Shown here piece by piece: positions 1 through 5,452 of a stretch of 8,932 nucleotides of DNA. The position numbers and the translations under genes were made by a program. The notes under the pieces were generated by a model. It ran no database searches and had not been told where the DNA came from. It was given only the letters and a program-made list of their open reading frames with translations. Source of the stretch: Candidatus Omnitrophota bacterium (GTDB lineage: Bacteria; Omnitrophota; Koll11; Zapsychrales; Zapsychraceae); assembly GCA_023140095.1 (NCBI GenBank), contig JAGLMJ010000042.1:1-8932 (forward strand), written 5' to 3'. Positions within the stretch are counted from its first letter, which is position 1; every line of letters starts with the position of its first letter.

Positions 1-185
1 ATTGATAGGGTCAATTTTGTATTTAGGGGGATAAAATCACTCAAGTGAACGCGCACACCCCCTTCACTGAGATCACAAGATAAGGAACCTCCAAACTGAC
101 TTGGGTCCATAAACTTAATCCGGACGGGCTGGGTGCGGTCGAACCGATGAAAGTTTCGTTTTTCGTCTACGTTATATCCTGCCAA
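1..185 (-). CDS. PilZ domain protein, N-terminal part (runs off left edge)
   Basis: The first 61 codons of a minus-strand gene are visible before the window ends. The translation contains the two hallmarks of a c-di-GMP-binding PilZ domain in the right order and spacing: RxxxR at residues 10-14 (RNFHR) and DxSxxG at residues 38-43 (DLSEGG). PilZ proteins bind c-di-GMP through these motifs and pass the signal to motility, secretion or polysaccharide machinery; the target here is unknown. No ATG lies ahead of the motifs. I chose TTG at 185 because GAGG (193-196) lies 7 bases upstream and an in-frame stop lies further up. The start overlaps the end of a 23-codon ORF in another frame, so a +1 frameshift joining the two is an alternative. 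The domain call is firm; the start is not. Confidence 0.8.
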   Translation of the reverse strand, partial: MAGYNVDEKRNFHRFDRTQPVRIKFMDPSQFGGSLSCDLSEGGVRVHLSDFIPLNTKLTLS

Positions 186-243
186 AATAGTCCCTCTCGT
201 ATAATGATCTGACCAAATCCTTGACGACTTCTCCTACGGTCAT
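172..243 (-). CDS. Possible 23-aa leader ORF ahead of the PilZ gene, or its true N-terminus
   Basis: An ATG at 243 opens 23 codons (beginning MTVGEVVKDL) and stops with TAA at 172-174, overlapping the proposed PilZ TTG start by 14 bases. The ATG sits 8 bases after a TATAAT box, so the transcript would be leaderless. It could be a translated leader that delivers ribosomes to the TTG, the real N-terminus of the PilZ protein separated by a one-base indel, or chance. The peptide has a plausible amphipathic helix composition but I recognise no family. Confidence 0.3.
   Translation of the reverse strand: MTVGEVVKDLVRSLYERDYFGRI
193..196 (-). promoter_or_regulatory. Shine-Dalgarno site that selects the PilZ TTG start
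   Basis: GAGG on the minus strand lies 7 bases before the TTG at 185, inside the upstream 23-codon ORF. It is the main reason for accepting a non-ATG start. Confidence 0.4.
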
Positions 244-251
244 TTGTGTGC

Positions 252-279
252 ATTATACCATAATCTGTTCGAGCTACAA
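252..279 (-). promoter_or_regulatory. Predicted extended -10 promoter reading towards the PilZ gene
   Basis: On the minus strand TTGTAG (279-274), a 16-base spacer and a perfect TATAAT (257-252) form a sigma-70-type promoter. The -10 is preceded by TGG, giving the TGn extension. A run of seven A (289-283) lies just upstream of the -35, as an UP element would. The expected transcription start is near 245, almost on the ATG at 243. Confidence 0.55.
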
Positions 280-433
280 TCATTTTTTTGGAGGCCCGAG
301 AGCACTCCCCCCTTTTTTGATGGATATTAGTATTAATTAATGAAACCCTACGACCCGCCCTCCAAAGATCAAGCTGGAAAATGACCGATTTTCGAGAGCC
401 TTTTAGATCCGCTTAACAATCCCCTTAACAAGG
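280..433. other. Non-coding part of the divergent PilZ / ATPase promoter region
   Basis: No credible coding sequence is seen on either strand. It contains homopolymer runs (T7, C6 followed by T6), an AT-rich stretch with TTAATTAA near 335-342, and two copies of CTTAACAA at 412-419 and 424-431. No convincing terminator or structured RNA is visible. Confidence 0.5.
412..431 (+). repeat. Tandem CTTAACAA direct repeat upstream of the ATPase promoter
   Basis: Two identical 8-base copies (412-419 and 424-431) start 12 bases apart and end just before the predicted -35 at 434. The position would suit a transcription-factor half-site pair, but with so short a repeat chance is possible. Confidence 0.35.
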
Positions 434-462
434 TAGACCAAAACCCAATAATATGTTATAAT
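434..462 (+). promoter_or_regulatory. Predicted promoter of the gspA/gspB-like unit, leaderless arrangement
   Basis: TAGACC (434-439, four of six matches to TTGACA), a 17-base spacer and a perfect TATAAT (457-462). The predicted start of transcription is about 469, one base before the ATG at 470, and no Shine-Dalgarno sequence precedes that ATG, so the mRNA is predicted to be leaderless. Confidence 0.6.
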
Positions 463-469
463 TCTCTTC

Positions 470-1288
470 ATGTATAAAAAGTTCTATAATCTCAAGGAAA
501 ACCCTTTCAACATGACTGCGGATCCTGATTTCTATTTTTCCAGCCTACATCACAAGGAAGCTTTCTCCCATCTCGTCTATGGAATCCATCAACGAAAAGG
601 CATACTCGTCGTTACGGGAGAGATAGGGACAGGTAAGACCACTCTCTGTCGGACCCTTCTTAACCATCTGGGAGAAGATACCAAAACAGCGCTGATCTTA
701 AATCCGAATTTTTCTGAGCTCCAGCTTTTAAAACTCATCATTAAGGATTTAGGGATCCCCGGGAACCCCAAGAACAGGCTCGAATTGATCGAGGCCCTTA
801 ATACTTTTCTTATTGAAGAAACCATCCTCGGAAACAACGTGGTCCTCATTATCGACGAGGCACAGAACTTATCGATCAAACAGCTAGAACATATCCGCTT
901 GCTTTCGAATATCGAGACAGAGAAGGAAAAACTTCTTCAGATCATTTTGGTCGGCCAGCCGGAACTTTGCGATAAACTGAAACTTAATGAATTGCGCCAG
1001 TTGAATCAAAGGGTGACTGTCCGTTATCATATTCTACCATTGGAGCATCACGAACTCGCCGCCTATATCGAGCATCGACTGAAGATCGCAAATGCAGCCA
1101 GAGACCTGAGTCAGCATCTGTCCTTCAGCGATGAAGCAATCGATATTATTTTCAAGAATTCCGGCGGGACGCCAAGAATGGTCAACATCCTCTGCGATAG
1201 AGCCTTGCTGGCAGGATATATCTCGGAAACAAATACCATCGACAAACACATTATCCACAAATGCATCCAGGAGGTTGTCCATAAATGA
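470..1288 (+). CDS. ExeA/GspA-family AAA+ ATPase
   Basis: A 272-residue P-loop ATPase of the ExeA/GspA family. In Aeromonas, ExeA works with ExeB at the inner membrane to help place the type II secretion secretin through the peptidoglycan. Visible motifs: the family N-terminus (NPFNMTADPDFYF, 11-23), Walker A GEIGTGKT (50-57), Walker B VVLIIDEAQN (124-133), a sensor-1-like VGQPEL (161-166) and a C-terminal GTPRMVN (233-239). ExeA proper is about twice as long, with a transmembrane segment and a peptidoglycan-binding domain; both are absent here, so this is the bare cytoplasmic motor. The start is fixed by the conserved N-terminus. Its stop overlaps the next start as ATGA. No other secretion gene is in the window, so its secretion or pilus role is inferred from the family. 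Confidence 0.85.
   Translation: MYKKFYNLKENPFNMTADPDFYFSSLHHKEAFSHLVYGIHQRKGILVVTGEIGTGKTTLCRTLLNHLGEDTKTALILNPNFSELQLLKLIIKDLGIPGNPKNRLELIEALNTFLIEETILGNNVVLIIDEAQNLSIKQLEHIRLLSNIETEKEKLLQIILVGQPELCDKLKLNELRQLNQRVTVRYHILPLEHHELAAYIEHRLKIANAARDLSQHLSFSDEAIDIIFKNSGGTPRMVNILCDRALLAGYISETNTIDKHIIHKCIQEVVHK
1269..1274 (+). promoter_or_regulatory. Consensus Shine-Dalgarno for the GspB-like gene
   Basis: AGGAGG, 10 bases before the ATG at 1285 and inside the ATPase gene. It shows the cell uses anti-SD pairing for internal operon genes even though the first gene lacks it. Confidence 0.6.
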
Positions 1289-1881
1289 GCATTATTAATG
1301 ACGCCCTTAAAAAAACCCAGTTAAGCTTTAAAAAGAAAGATAAGCCCCCTGCCCAAGAGACAAAAGATGAAAAATCGGCAGATCAAAATACTTCGAATGT
1401 TTATGAAAAGATGTACAAAAAACATGCCAACCAGCAAAGTGCTTCGATCCCCGGCAGAGGTTCCGTCCCGCCCAAAAGCGAAAAAGAAATTGACTCTGAT
1501 AAAAAAGCGGCAAAACTCAGGTCAGCCAAGAAATGGCTCAAGACCTCTGCGACGGTCGTCATCTTTCTCGCCATCCTTTCAGGAGGTGTCTTTTTCGCCT
1601 TACGGTTAGAACCGGTTCAGGATTTCATTAGCTCCATAAGAAAAGAAAGCACCTCTTCCAAGGCTTACATTGCCAAGAGGATCCCAAAAAAACGGACGTA
1701 TAAACCAGGAGAACTAGTTTTAAACGGAACCTCCATTATCGATGGGAAAAGAGTCGCCTTGATCAATGACGAGATCTACGAGATCGGCGAAACTATCAAC
1801 GGAAAGAAGGTCACGAACATTAATCTTAATCAGATTGAGCTCAGTGACAATGAAAAGATCATCACACTCAGAGTCCACTAG
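1285..1881 (+). CDS. GspB-like membrane protein, partner of the ATPase
   Basis: A 198-residue bitopic protein. The N-terminus MSIINDALKK resembles the cytoplasmic GspB/ExeB start. Residues 11-85 are a hydrophilic lysine-rich linker, one transmembrane helix lies at about 88-106, and a second charged linker leads to a C-terminal domain (about 143-197). That domain follows the GspB pattern: LxLNGxxxxDGKxVALINxxxYxxGxxxxGxxVxxIxxxxIxL. In known systems GspB forms an inner-membrane complex with GspA and contacts the secretin from the periplasm. The ATGA overlap with the ATPase and the strong Shine-Dalgarno sequence support co-translation. The remote similarity is my reading of the pattern, not an alignment; the pairing makes it likely. 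Confidence 0.75.
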   Translation: MSIINDALKKTQLSFKKKDKPPAQETKDEKSADQNTSNVYEKMYKKHANQQSASIPGRGSVPPKSEKEIDSDKKAAKLRSAKKWLKTSATVVIFLAILSGGVFFALRLEPVQDFISSIRKESTSSKAYIAKRIPKKRTYKPGELVLNGTSIIDGKRVALINDEIYEIGETINGKKVTNINLNQIELSDNEKIITLRVH

Positions 1882-1915
1882 ACCCCACCGTAACGCCTAA
1901 GATATTCTGGAATAA

Positions 1916-3001
1916 TTACTGGTAAGCCTTGATCGCCTTCTTTATGACGGCAAGAGAAATGTCCTCTAGCACCTTAACCTTCCCTATCTGCGCCATTAAG
2001 ACAAAACGATTCTTTCCGGAGAGGAATTTCTTGTCATGTTTCATGATGCGGAGAATATCAGACATTTTAACATTCCGAATACGCTCGGGCAGGGCAAACA
2101 TTGAGAGCAACTCGTCAAGAGCGGAAACATTCTTGAGCGCACACATCTTTTTCTGATAAGATATACTGGCGGCAACACGCATGCCCAAAGCAACAGCTTC
2201 CCCGTGATGATACTGATCGTATCGTCCCGCTGTTTCAATAGCATGTCCGATAGTATGGCCAAAATTCAATATCGTGCGAATCCCCTTCGTTTCCTTTTCA
2301 TCCGCCACAACAACATCTTTTTTAATGCGGCTTGATCGCTCGACAACATGAACAAGAACTTGCGGATCAAGCGCCAAAAGGTTCTCGTGATTATTCGCGA
2401 TATACTTAAAGAATTTCGCATCGGCGATAACACCGTATTTCACAACTTCCGCAAGACCGTTGCGGATCTGTCTTTTGCTAAGCGTCGACAATAAAGCAAC
2501 ATCGCTCCAAACAATCCGTGGCTGGTAGAATGCCCCGATCAGATTCTTACCGAACGCCAGATCGACGGCGACCTTCCCGCCGATCGCCGAATCCACCTGG
2601 GCCAAAAGGGTTGTCGGTACCTGCACGTAAGGAATACCTCTCTTGTACGCTGCCGCAACATAACCGGCAAGATCTCCGACGACACCGCCGCCGAAAGCAA
2701 TAACAAACACTTTCTTCAATTGATCGTACAGGGCAATCTCTTCGATCAAACGGAAGGCAACCTTCGCCGATTTCGACCGCTCGCCAGCAGGCACTTCAAT
2801 CACCTTCACGGAAAACCCGCTCTTTTTCAAGCTAGAGATCAGAACTTTTCCATGATGTTTACGGATCTCGGGATTTGTGATGATAACCGCGTCCTTGCCG
2901 ATCTTCAGACTCTTGAGTTTTGCCCCTAATTTCGAAAGAATATGGTCCCCCACGACAATATCATAAGCATTTGTTTTTAAGGGAACAGGTATGACTTTCA
3001 T
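1916..3001 (-). CDS. aroB: 3-dehydroquinate synthase
   Basis: 361 residues, full length. It converts DAHP to 3-dehydroquinate, the second step of the shikimate pathway to aromatic amino acids, in the cytoplasm, using NAD and a divalent metal. The NAD-binding GGGVVGDLAGYVAA (104-117) is followed by the conserved PTTLLAQVDSAIGGK (129-143) and NLIGAFYQP (153-161). Metal ligands are recognisable as E184 (LAEVVK), H249 in NFGHTIGHAIE (246-256) and H266 (HGEAV); H253 is the neighbouring active-site histidine. No key residue is missing. It is the last gene of the minus-strand run: its ATG overlaps the protease stop as ATGA, and AGGAG lies 10 bases upstream. No other shikimate gene is in the window. 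Confidence 0.97.
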   Translation of the reverse strand: MKVIPVPLKTNAYDIVVGDHILSKLGAKLKSLKIGKDAVIITNPEIRKHHGKVLISSLKKSGFSVKVIEVPAGERSKSAKVAFRLIEEIALYDQLKKVFVIAFGGGVVGDLAGYVAAAYKRGIPYVQVPTTLLAQVDSAIGGKVAVDLAFGKNLIGAFYQPRIVWSDVALLSTLSKRQIRNGLAEVVKYGVIADAKFFKYIANNHENLLALDPQVLVHVVERSSRIKKDVVVADEKETKGIRTILNFGHTIGHAIETAGRYDQYHHGEAVALGMRVAASISYQKKMCALKNVSALDELLSMFALPERIRNVKMSDILRIMKHDKKFLSGKNRFVLMAQIGKVKVLEDISLAVIKKAIKAYQ

Positions 3002-3627
3002 GACAATTGAACTCCTAATAGTTGACCTAAAAAAGTAATAGCGGGAACGATAACGTTCTCAAACAAACCAAAATATAATAACAGAATAACAATCACGAGG
3101 CCGAAACGCTCTAACCGGCTATACATCACAAGATAACGATCCGGTAGCAACCCCATAACCACACGTGACCCGTCAAGCGGCGGGATCGGTATCATATTGA
3201 AAACTGCTAATAATAAATTTATAAATACAGCAAACTCAAGGGCGTCATGATGCCTCGTCCCGGGATACACCTTTAAGAATAAACTAACAATAAGCACTAA
3301 GCCGATATTCATCGCCGGACCCGCCAGGCCAACCCACATCATATCCTTCTTAGGATTGCGAAGCCGCGCAAAATTCACAGGAACGGGCTTGGCCCATCCG
3401 AAAACAAAAGTGTTGTAACCAAGAAAGCGTAGCGTCAGAAGAATGATCGGCAATAACACCGTCCCGAAAGGGTCGATATGTTTCAACGGGTTGAGCGTCA
3501 ACCGTCCGGCGCGCTTAGCTGTTGGGTCCCCTAATTGATACGCGCTCCAACCATGGGCATATTCATGCAACACTATAGCGGAGAATAAAACAACAACAAT
3601 GGAAAGAATGTCGGTTATCATTATCAC
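2998..3627 (-). CDS. Site-2 protease family (peptidase M50) intramembrane metalloprotease
   Basis: A 209-residue, strongly hydrophobic protein of the compact S2P/M50 class. The zinc-binding HExxH is HEYAH (21-25) in the first transmembrane helix, and the third ligand region is PPLDG (149-153) after NMIPIP. The GWAKPVPVN stretch (78-86) and GLAGPAMNIG (100-109) are typical of this minimal subfamily, which lacks PDZ domains. Such enzymes cut substrates within the membrane; the substrate cannot be told from the sequence. The start is either GTG at 3627 (AGG six bases upstream) or ATG at 3621, two codons later. It lies 25 bases downstream of the SH3 gene and overlaps aroB by 4 bases. All catalytic residues are present. 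Confidence 0.9.
   Translation of the reverse strand: MIMITDILSIVVVLFSAIVLHEYAHGWSAYQLGDPTAKRAGRLTLNPLKHIDPFGTVLLPIILLTLRFLGYNTFVFGWAKPVPVNFARLRNPKKDMMWVGLAGPAMNIGLVLIVSLFLKVYPGTRHHDALEFAVFINLLLAVFNMIPIPPLDGSRVVMGLLPDRYLVMYSRLERFGLVIVILLLYFGLFENVIVPAITFLGQLLGVQLS
3012..3016 (-). promoter_or_regulatory. Shine-Dalgarno site of aroB
   Basis: AGGAG, 10 bases before the ATG at 3001 and inside the 3' end of the protease gene. It supports the ATG that overlaps the upstream stop codon. Confidence 0.55.
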
Positions 3628-3652
3628 GTAAAACCTATTACCCAGGCACTAT

Positions 3653-4513
3653 CTATAGCATTAATCTGACTTTTGAAACAATAAGAACTGGATAAACGTA
3701 TTTGGACTGAAGTTTTTTATTGACGGTTCCCTCTACGGACACCTTGTGATGCATGAATCTGCCTAACATATGGTTCACACCCTGGACATAGCAGACCGGA
3801 CGACCGTTGACAACGATCTTGTATTGAATCCCGTCATCATCCTTGTCCTCGTAGTCCTCAACATAACCAACAGCAGAAAATTCTTCTATAGCCTGTTTTC
3901 CGACAGTTTGTTCTTCAACGGCGGGCACCTCGACAAATTCTTCCTCTTCCGCAACAAGCACCGGTTCGAATAGTTCCTCCCCAACAAAAGGTCGCGCGTA
4001 AGCCTTCGCCCGGTACTCCCTAACATCATTCAATTTGAAACTTAAGAATTTCTCGCCAACCCATCCGTAACTCTCAGCGACCGGCTTAATGCGGTACCAT
4101 TCGTCGAGTTCCTCCTCGATAAAGATCTGCTCACCTTTGGCCAACTGCCCCAGGACCGTAAAATAAATACCCGCGCCAGCCCGAATATTGACCTTCTCCG
4201 CAATGACTCCGCCGGCATTCTGACCGAGATACTGCACATATTCCTTGCTAACAAAACTTCTGGCGGCGGGCGGCAACTGGATCTTGTACCAACTATATCC
4301 TTTTTCCAAGACGACAACCTCGTCACCCTTTTTCAATTGGCATAATCGTTCGAAATTGACACTCTGTCCGGAACGGACATTGACTTGATCGCCTGTAACT
4401 TCAGCGAGATAAGGAAAAAATTCCTGCTGAGCATAGACGCTACCAGTATAACCTAAGCCCATCTGTAGGCTTAAGCATAAAATTAGGGCGCGAAGAATGA
4501 TACGTAAAGTCAT
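3653..4513 (-). CDS. Secreted protein with two bacterial SH3 domains and a C-terminal beta-rich domain
   Basis: 286 residues. A signal peptide covers about 1-28, with predicted cleavage after VYA. Two SH3b (SH3_3) repeats follow at about 37-95 and 103-159, each with the VNVRSG / VNIRAG signature and a later W-x-x-I/V-x region. Such domains usually bind peptidoglycan or peptide ligands in the periplasm. Residues 162-228 are a low-complexity, very acidic linker rich in E and V. The last 57 residues form a separate beta-rich domain ending in YPVLIVSKVRLML; its pattern suggests an OB-like fold, but that is inference. No Shine-Dalgarno sequence is seen before ATG 4513, and no better start would keep the signal peptide. 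It sits between the small basic protein and the M50 protease. The exact function is unknown; a cell-wall role is likely. Confidence 0.8.
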   Translation of the reverse strand: MTLRIILRALILCLSLQMGLGYTGSVYAQQEFFPYLAEVTGDQVNVRSGQSVNFERLCQLKKGDEVVVLEKGYSWYKIQLPPAARSFVSKEYVQYLGQNAGGVIAEKVNIRAGAGIYFTVLGQLAKGEQIFIEEELDEWYRIKPVAESYGWVGEKFLSFKLNDVREYRAKAYARPFVGEELFEPVLVAEEEEFVEVPAVEEQTVGKQAIEEFSAVGYVEDYEDKDDDGIQYKIVVNGRPVCYVQGVNHMLGRFMHHKVSVEGTVNKKLQSKYVYPVLIVSKVRLML

Positions 4514-4562
4514 ATTCTGGGGAAAAATAACAATGAGAGTTTAGAACAAACTGAACACAAAA

Positions 4563-4799
4563 CTATTTTTTCTCAGGCGTAGCTTCTGCTTTAGCTTCAC
4601 CTTCTGTTTCTCCATCTTCATTCTTTTCTTTACGTGCCGCTTTGATCTTTATGATCTTGGTCTTAGGCAAACCGGTAACCGAATGCGCATCATGCCAAAG
4701 GTCCTTTTTCATCAGATCCTTAATACGCTCAATGCGCGTCAATACCGTTCTCTGCTGGACACCGGCGGTATCTACTTTTAACGACGGGTGTAATGACAT
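4563..4799 (-). CDS. Small basic protein of the Verrucomicrobia/Chlamydiae-type family
   Basis: 78 residues. The start MSLHPSLK, the central VLTRIERIKDLMK and the motif SVTGLPKTKIIKIK (40-53) match my memory of the TIGR family called 'small basic protein', found in Verrucomicrobia, Chlamydiae and related lineages. Its biochemical role is not known to me; small size and basic core would suit a nucleic-acid or ribosome partner, which is speculation. The core (1-59) is basic, and the last 20 residues are a low-complexity tail rich in E, A and K, beyond the usual conserved part. It starts one base after the SPOR gene's stop codon and has a strong AAGGAG eight bases upstream, suggesting efficient translation. 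Confidence 0.8.
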   Translation of the reverse strand: MSLHPSLKVDTAGVQQRTVLTRIERIKDLMKKDLWHDAHSVTGLPKTKIIKIKAARKEKNEDGETEGEAKAEATPEKK

Positions 4800-4800
4800 C

Positions 4801-5415
4801 TTACAATCTCCTTATCAAACAATCATTATAGTGCTTCTTCAGTTTACTGGAAAATTTCTTAGCCTCATTCCTTTGCGCGAATTTCCCGACACACACAATG
4901 GAATAGCTGCCTTTAGGAACAACAAATGTATCGTCATGGCCTATGCCTTTGAGGCGGTCGGCTTCCTTTTTAGCATTCTCTTCTAATTTGAACGACGCAA
5001 CCTGGATCGTGAATAGATTTTCCTGCTCTTCAGTCTTCTCAAGCGGAGGCCTAAAGGTCGGCTCGGTCTCCTCACGTATTTCTTCAGGAAGGGAAACCGG
5101 AAAGACAACCCGCTCCTCCCTTTCTACCTGAGGAACCGTTTGAACCGTCTCTCTAACAACATCCTCTTTGACCGTCTGGATAATACCGCCTTCATCCTTC
5201 GCAGGAACCAACAAAGCGATCTTTTTCCCCCTTTCAACTCCGAAAGAGAAGAAAAGAACCAGGATCATAACAAAAATAATACATAGCACGATAATGTTTT
5301 CAAGCGAAAGTGTCAAGTCTTTTGTTAAGCGGGACGGCTTCCAGGGTTCCGGGTCGTTTTTAGAAGGTTTTGGAAAAAGTTCAAACTGAAACTGGCGTTT
5401 AGGATTAATATTCAT
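4801..5415 (-). CDS. SPOR domain membrane protein
   Basis: 204 residues. A cytoplasmic N-terminus (1-38) is followed by one transmembrane helix at about 40-60, a proline- and glutamate-rich periplasmic linker (70-130) and a C-terminal SPOR domain (about 133-203). The SPOR signature is FTIQVASF (135-142) with EADRLKG and YSIVCVGKF later. SPOR domains bind glycan strands stripped of stem peptides and bring proteins to the division septum, as in FtsN and DedD, and this layout is the same. No amidase or other enzyme domain is present. The gene has no Shine-Dalgarno sequence; a TATAAT box lies 7 bases upstream of its ATG, so it probably has its own promoter and a leaderless message, leading a sub-operon with the small basic protein, the SH3 protein, the protease and aroB. 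Confidence 0.87.
   Translation of the reverse strand: MNINPKRQFQFELFPKPSKNDPEPWKPSRLTKDLTLSLENIIVLCIIFVMILVLFFSFGVERGKKIALLVPAKDEGGIIQTVKEDVVRETVQTVPQVEREERVVFPVSLPEEIREETEPTFRPPLEKTEEQENLFTIQVASFKLEENAKKEADRLKGIGHDDTFVVPKGSYSIVCVGKFAQRNEAKKFSSKLKKHYNDCLIRRL
4808..4813 (-). promoter_or_regulatory. Strong Shine-Dalgarno of the small basic protein gene
   Basis: AAGGAG, eight bases before ATG 4799 and inside the last codons of the SPOR gene. With AGGAGG before the GspB-like gene, it is one of the best ribosome binding sites in the window. Confidence 0.6.
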
Positions 5416-5422
5416 ATTAGTT

Positions 5423-5452
5423 ATTATAGAAGGATTACTCGACTAAACTCAA
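5423..5452 (-). promoter_or_regulatory. Predicted internal promoter of the SPOR gene, leaderless arrangement
   Basis: On the minus strand TTGAGT (5452-5447, four of six matches), an 18-base spacer and a perfect TATAAT (5428-5423). The -35 is in the last codons of the HD-GYP gene. The ATG at 5415 begins 7 bases after the -10, the same distance as for the ATPase gene, predicting transcription from about 5416. Confidence 0.5.

Noticed and set aside
290..318. GGAG...CTCC followed by C6 and T6 on the plus strand, resembling a terminator
   Set aside because: The stem is at most four or five pairs, and no plus-strand gene ends upstream in the window.
4538..4552. AGTTT-5-AAACT inverted repeat followed by a T-rich stretch between the small basic protein and SH3 genes (minus strand)
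   Set aside because: Only five AT-rich base pairs, and the T-run lies several bases beyond the stem. Too weak to call a terminator.
4642..4986. 114-codon plus-strand open frame across the small basic protein and SPOR genes
   Set aside because: It crosses two well-supported minus-strand genes and shows no domain or ribosome binding site.
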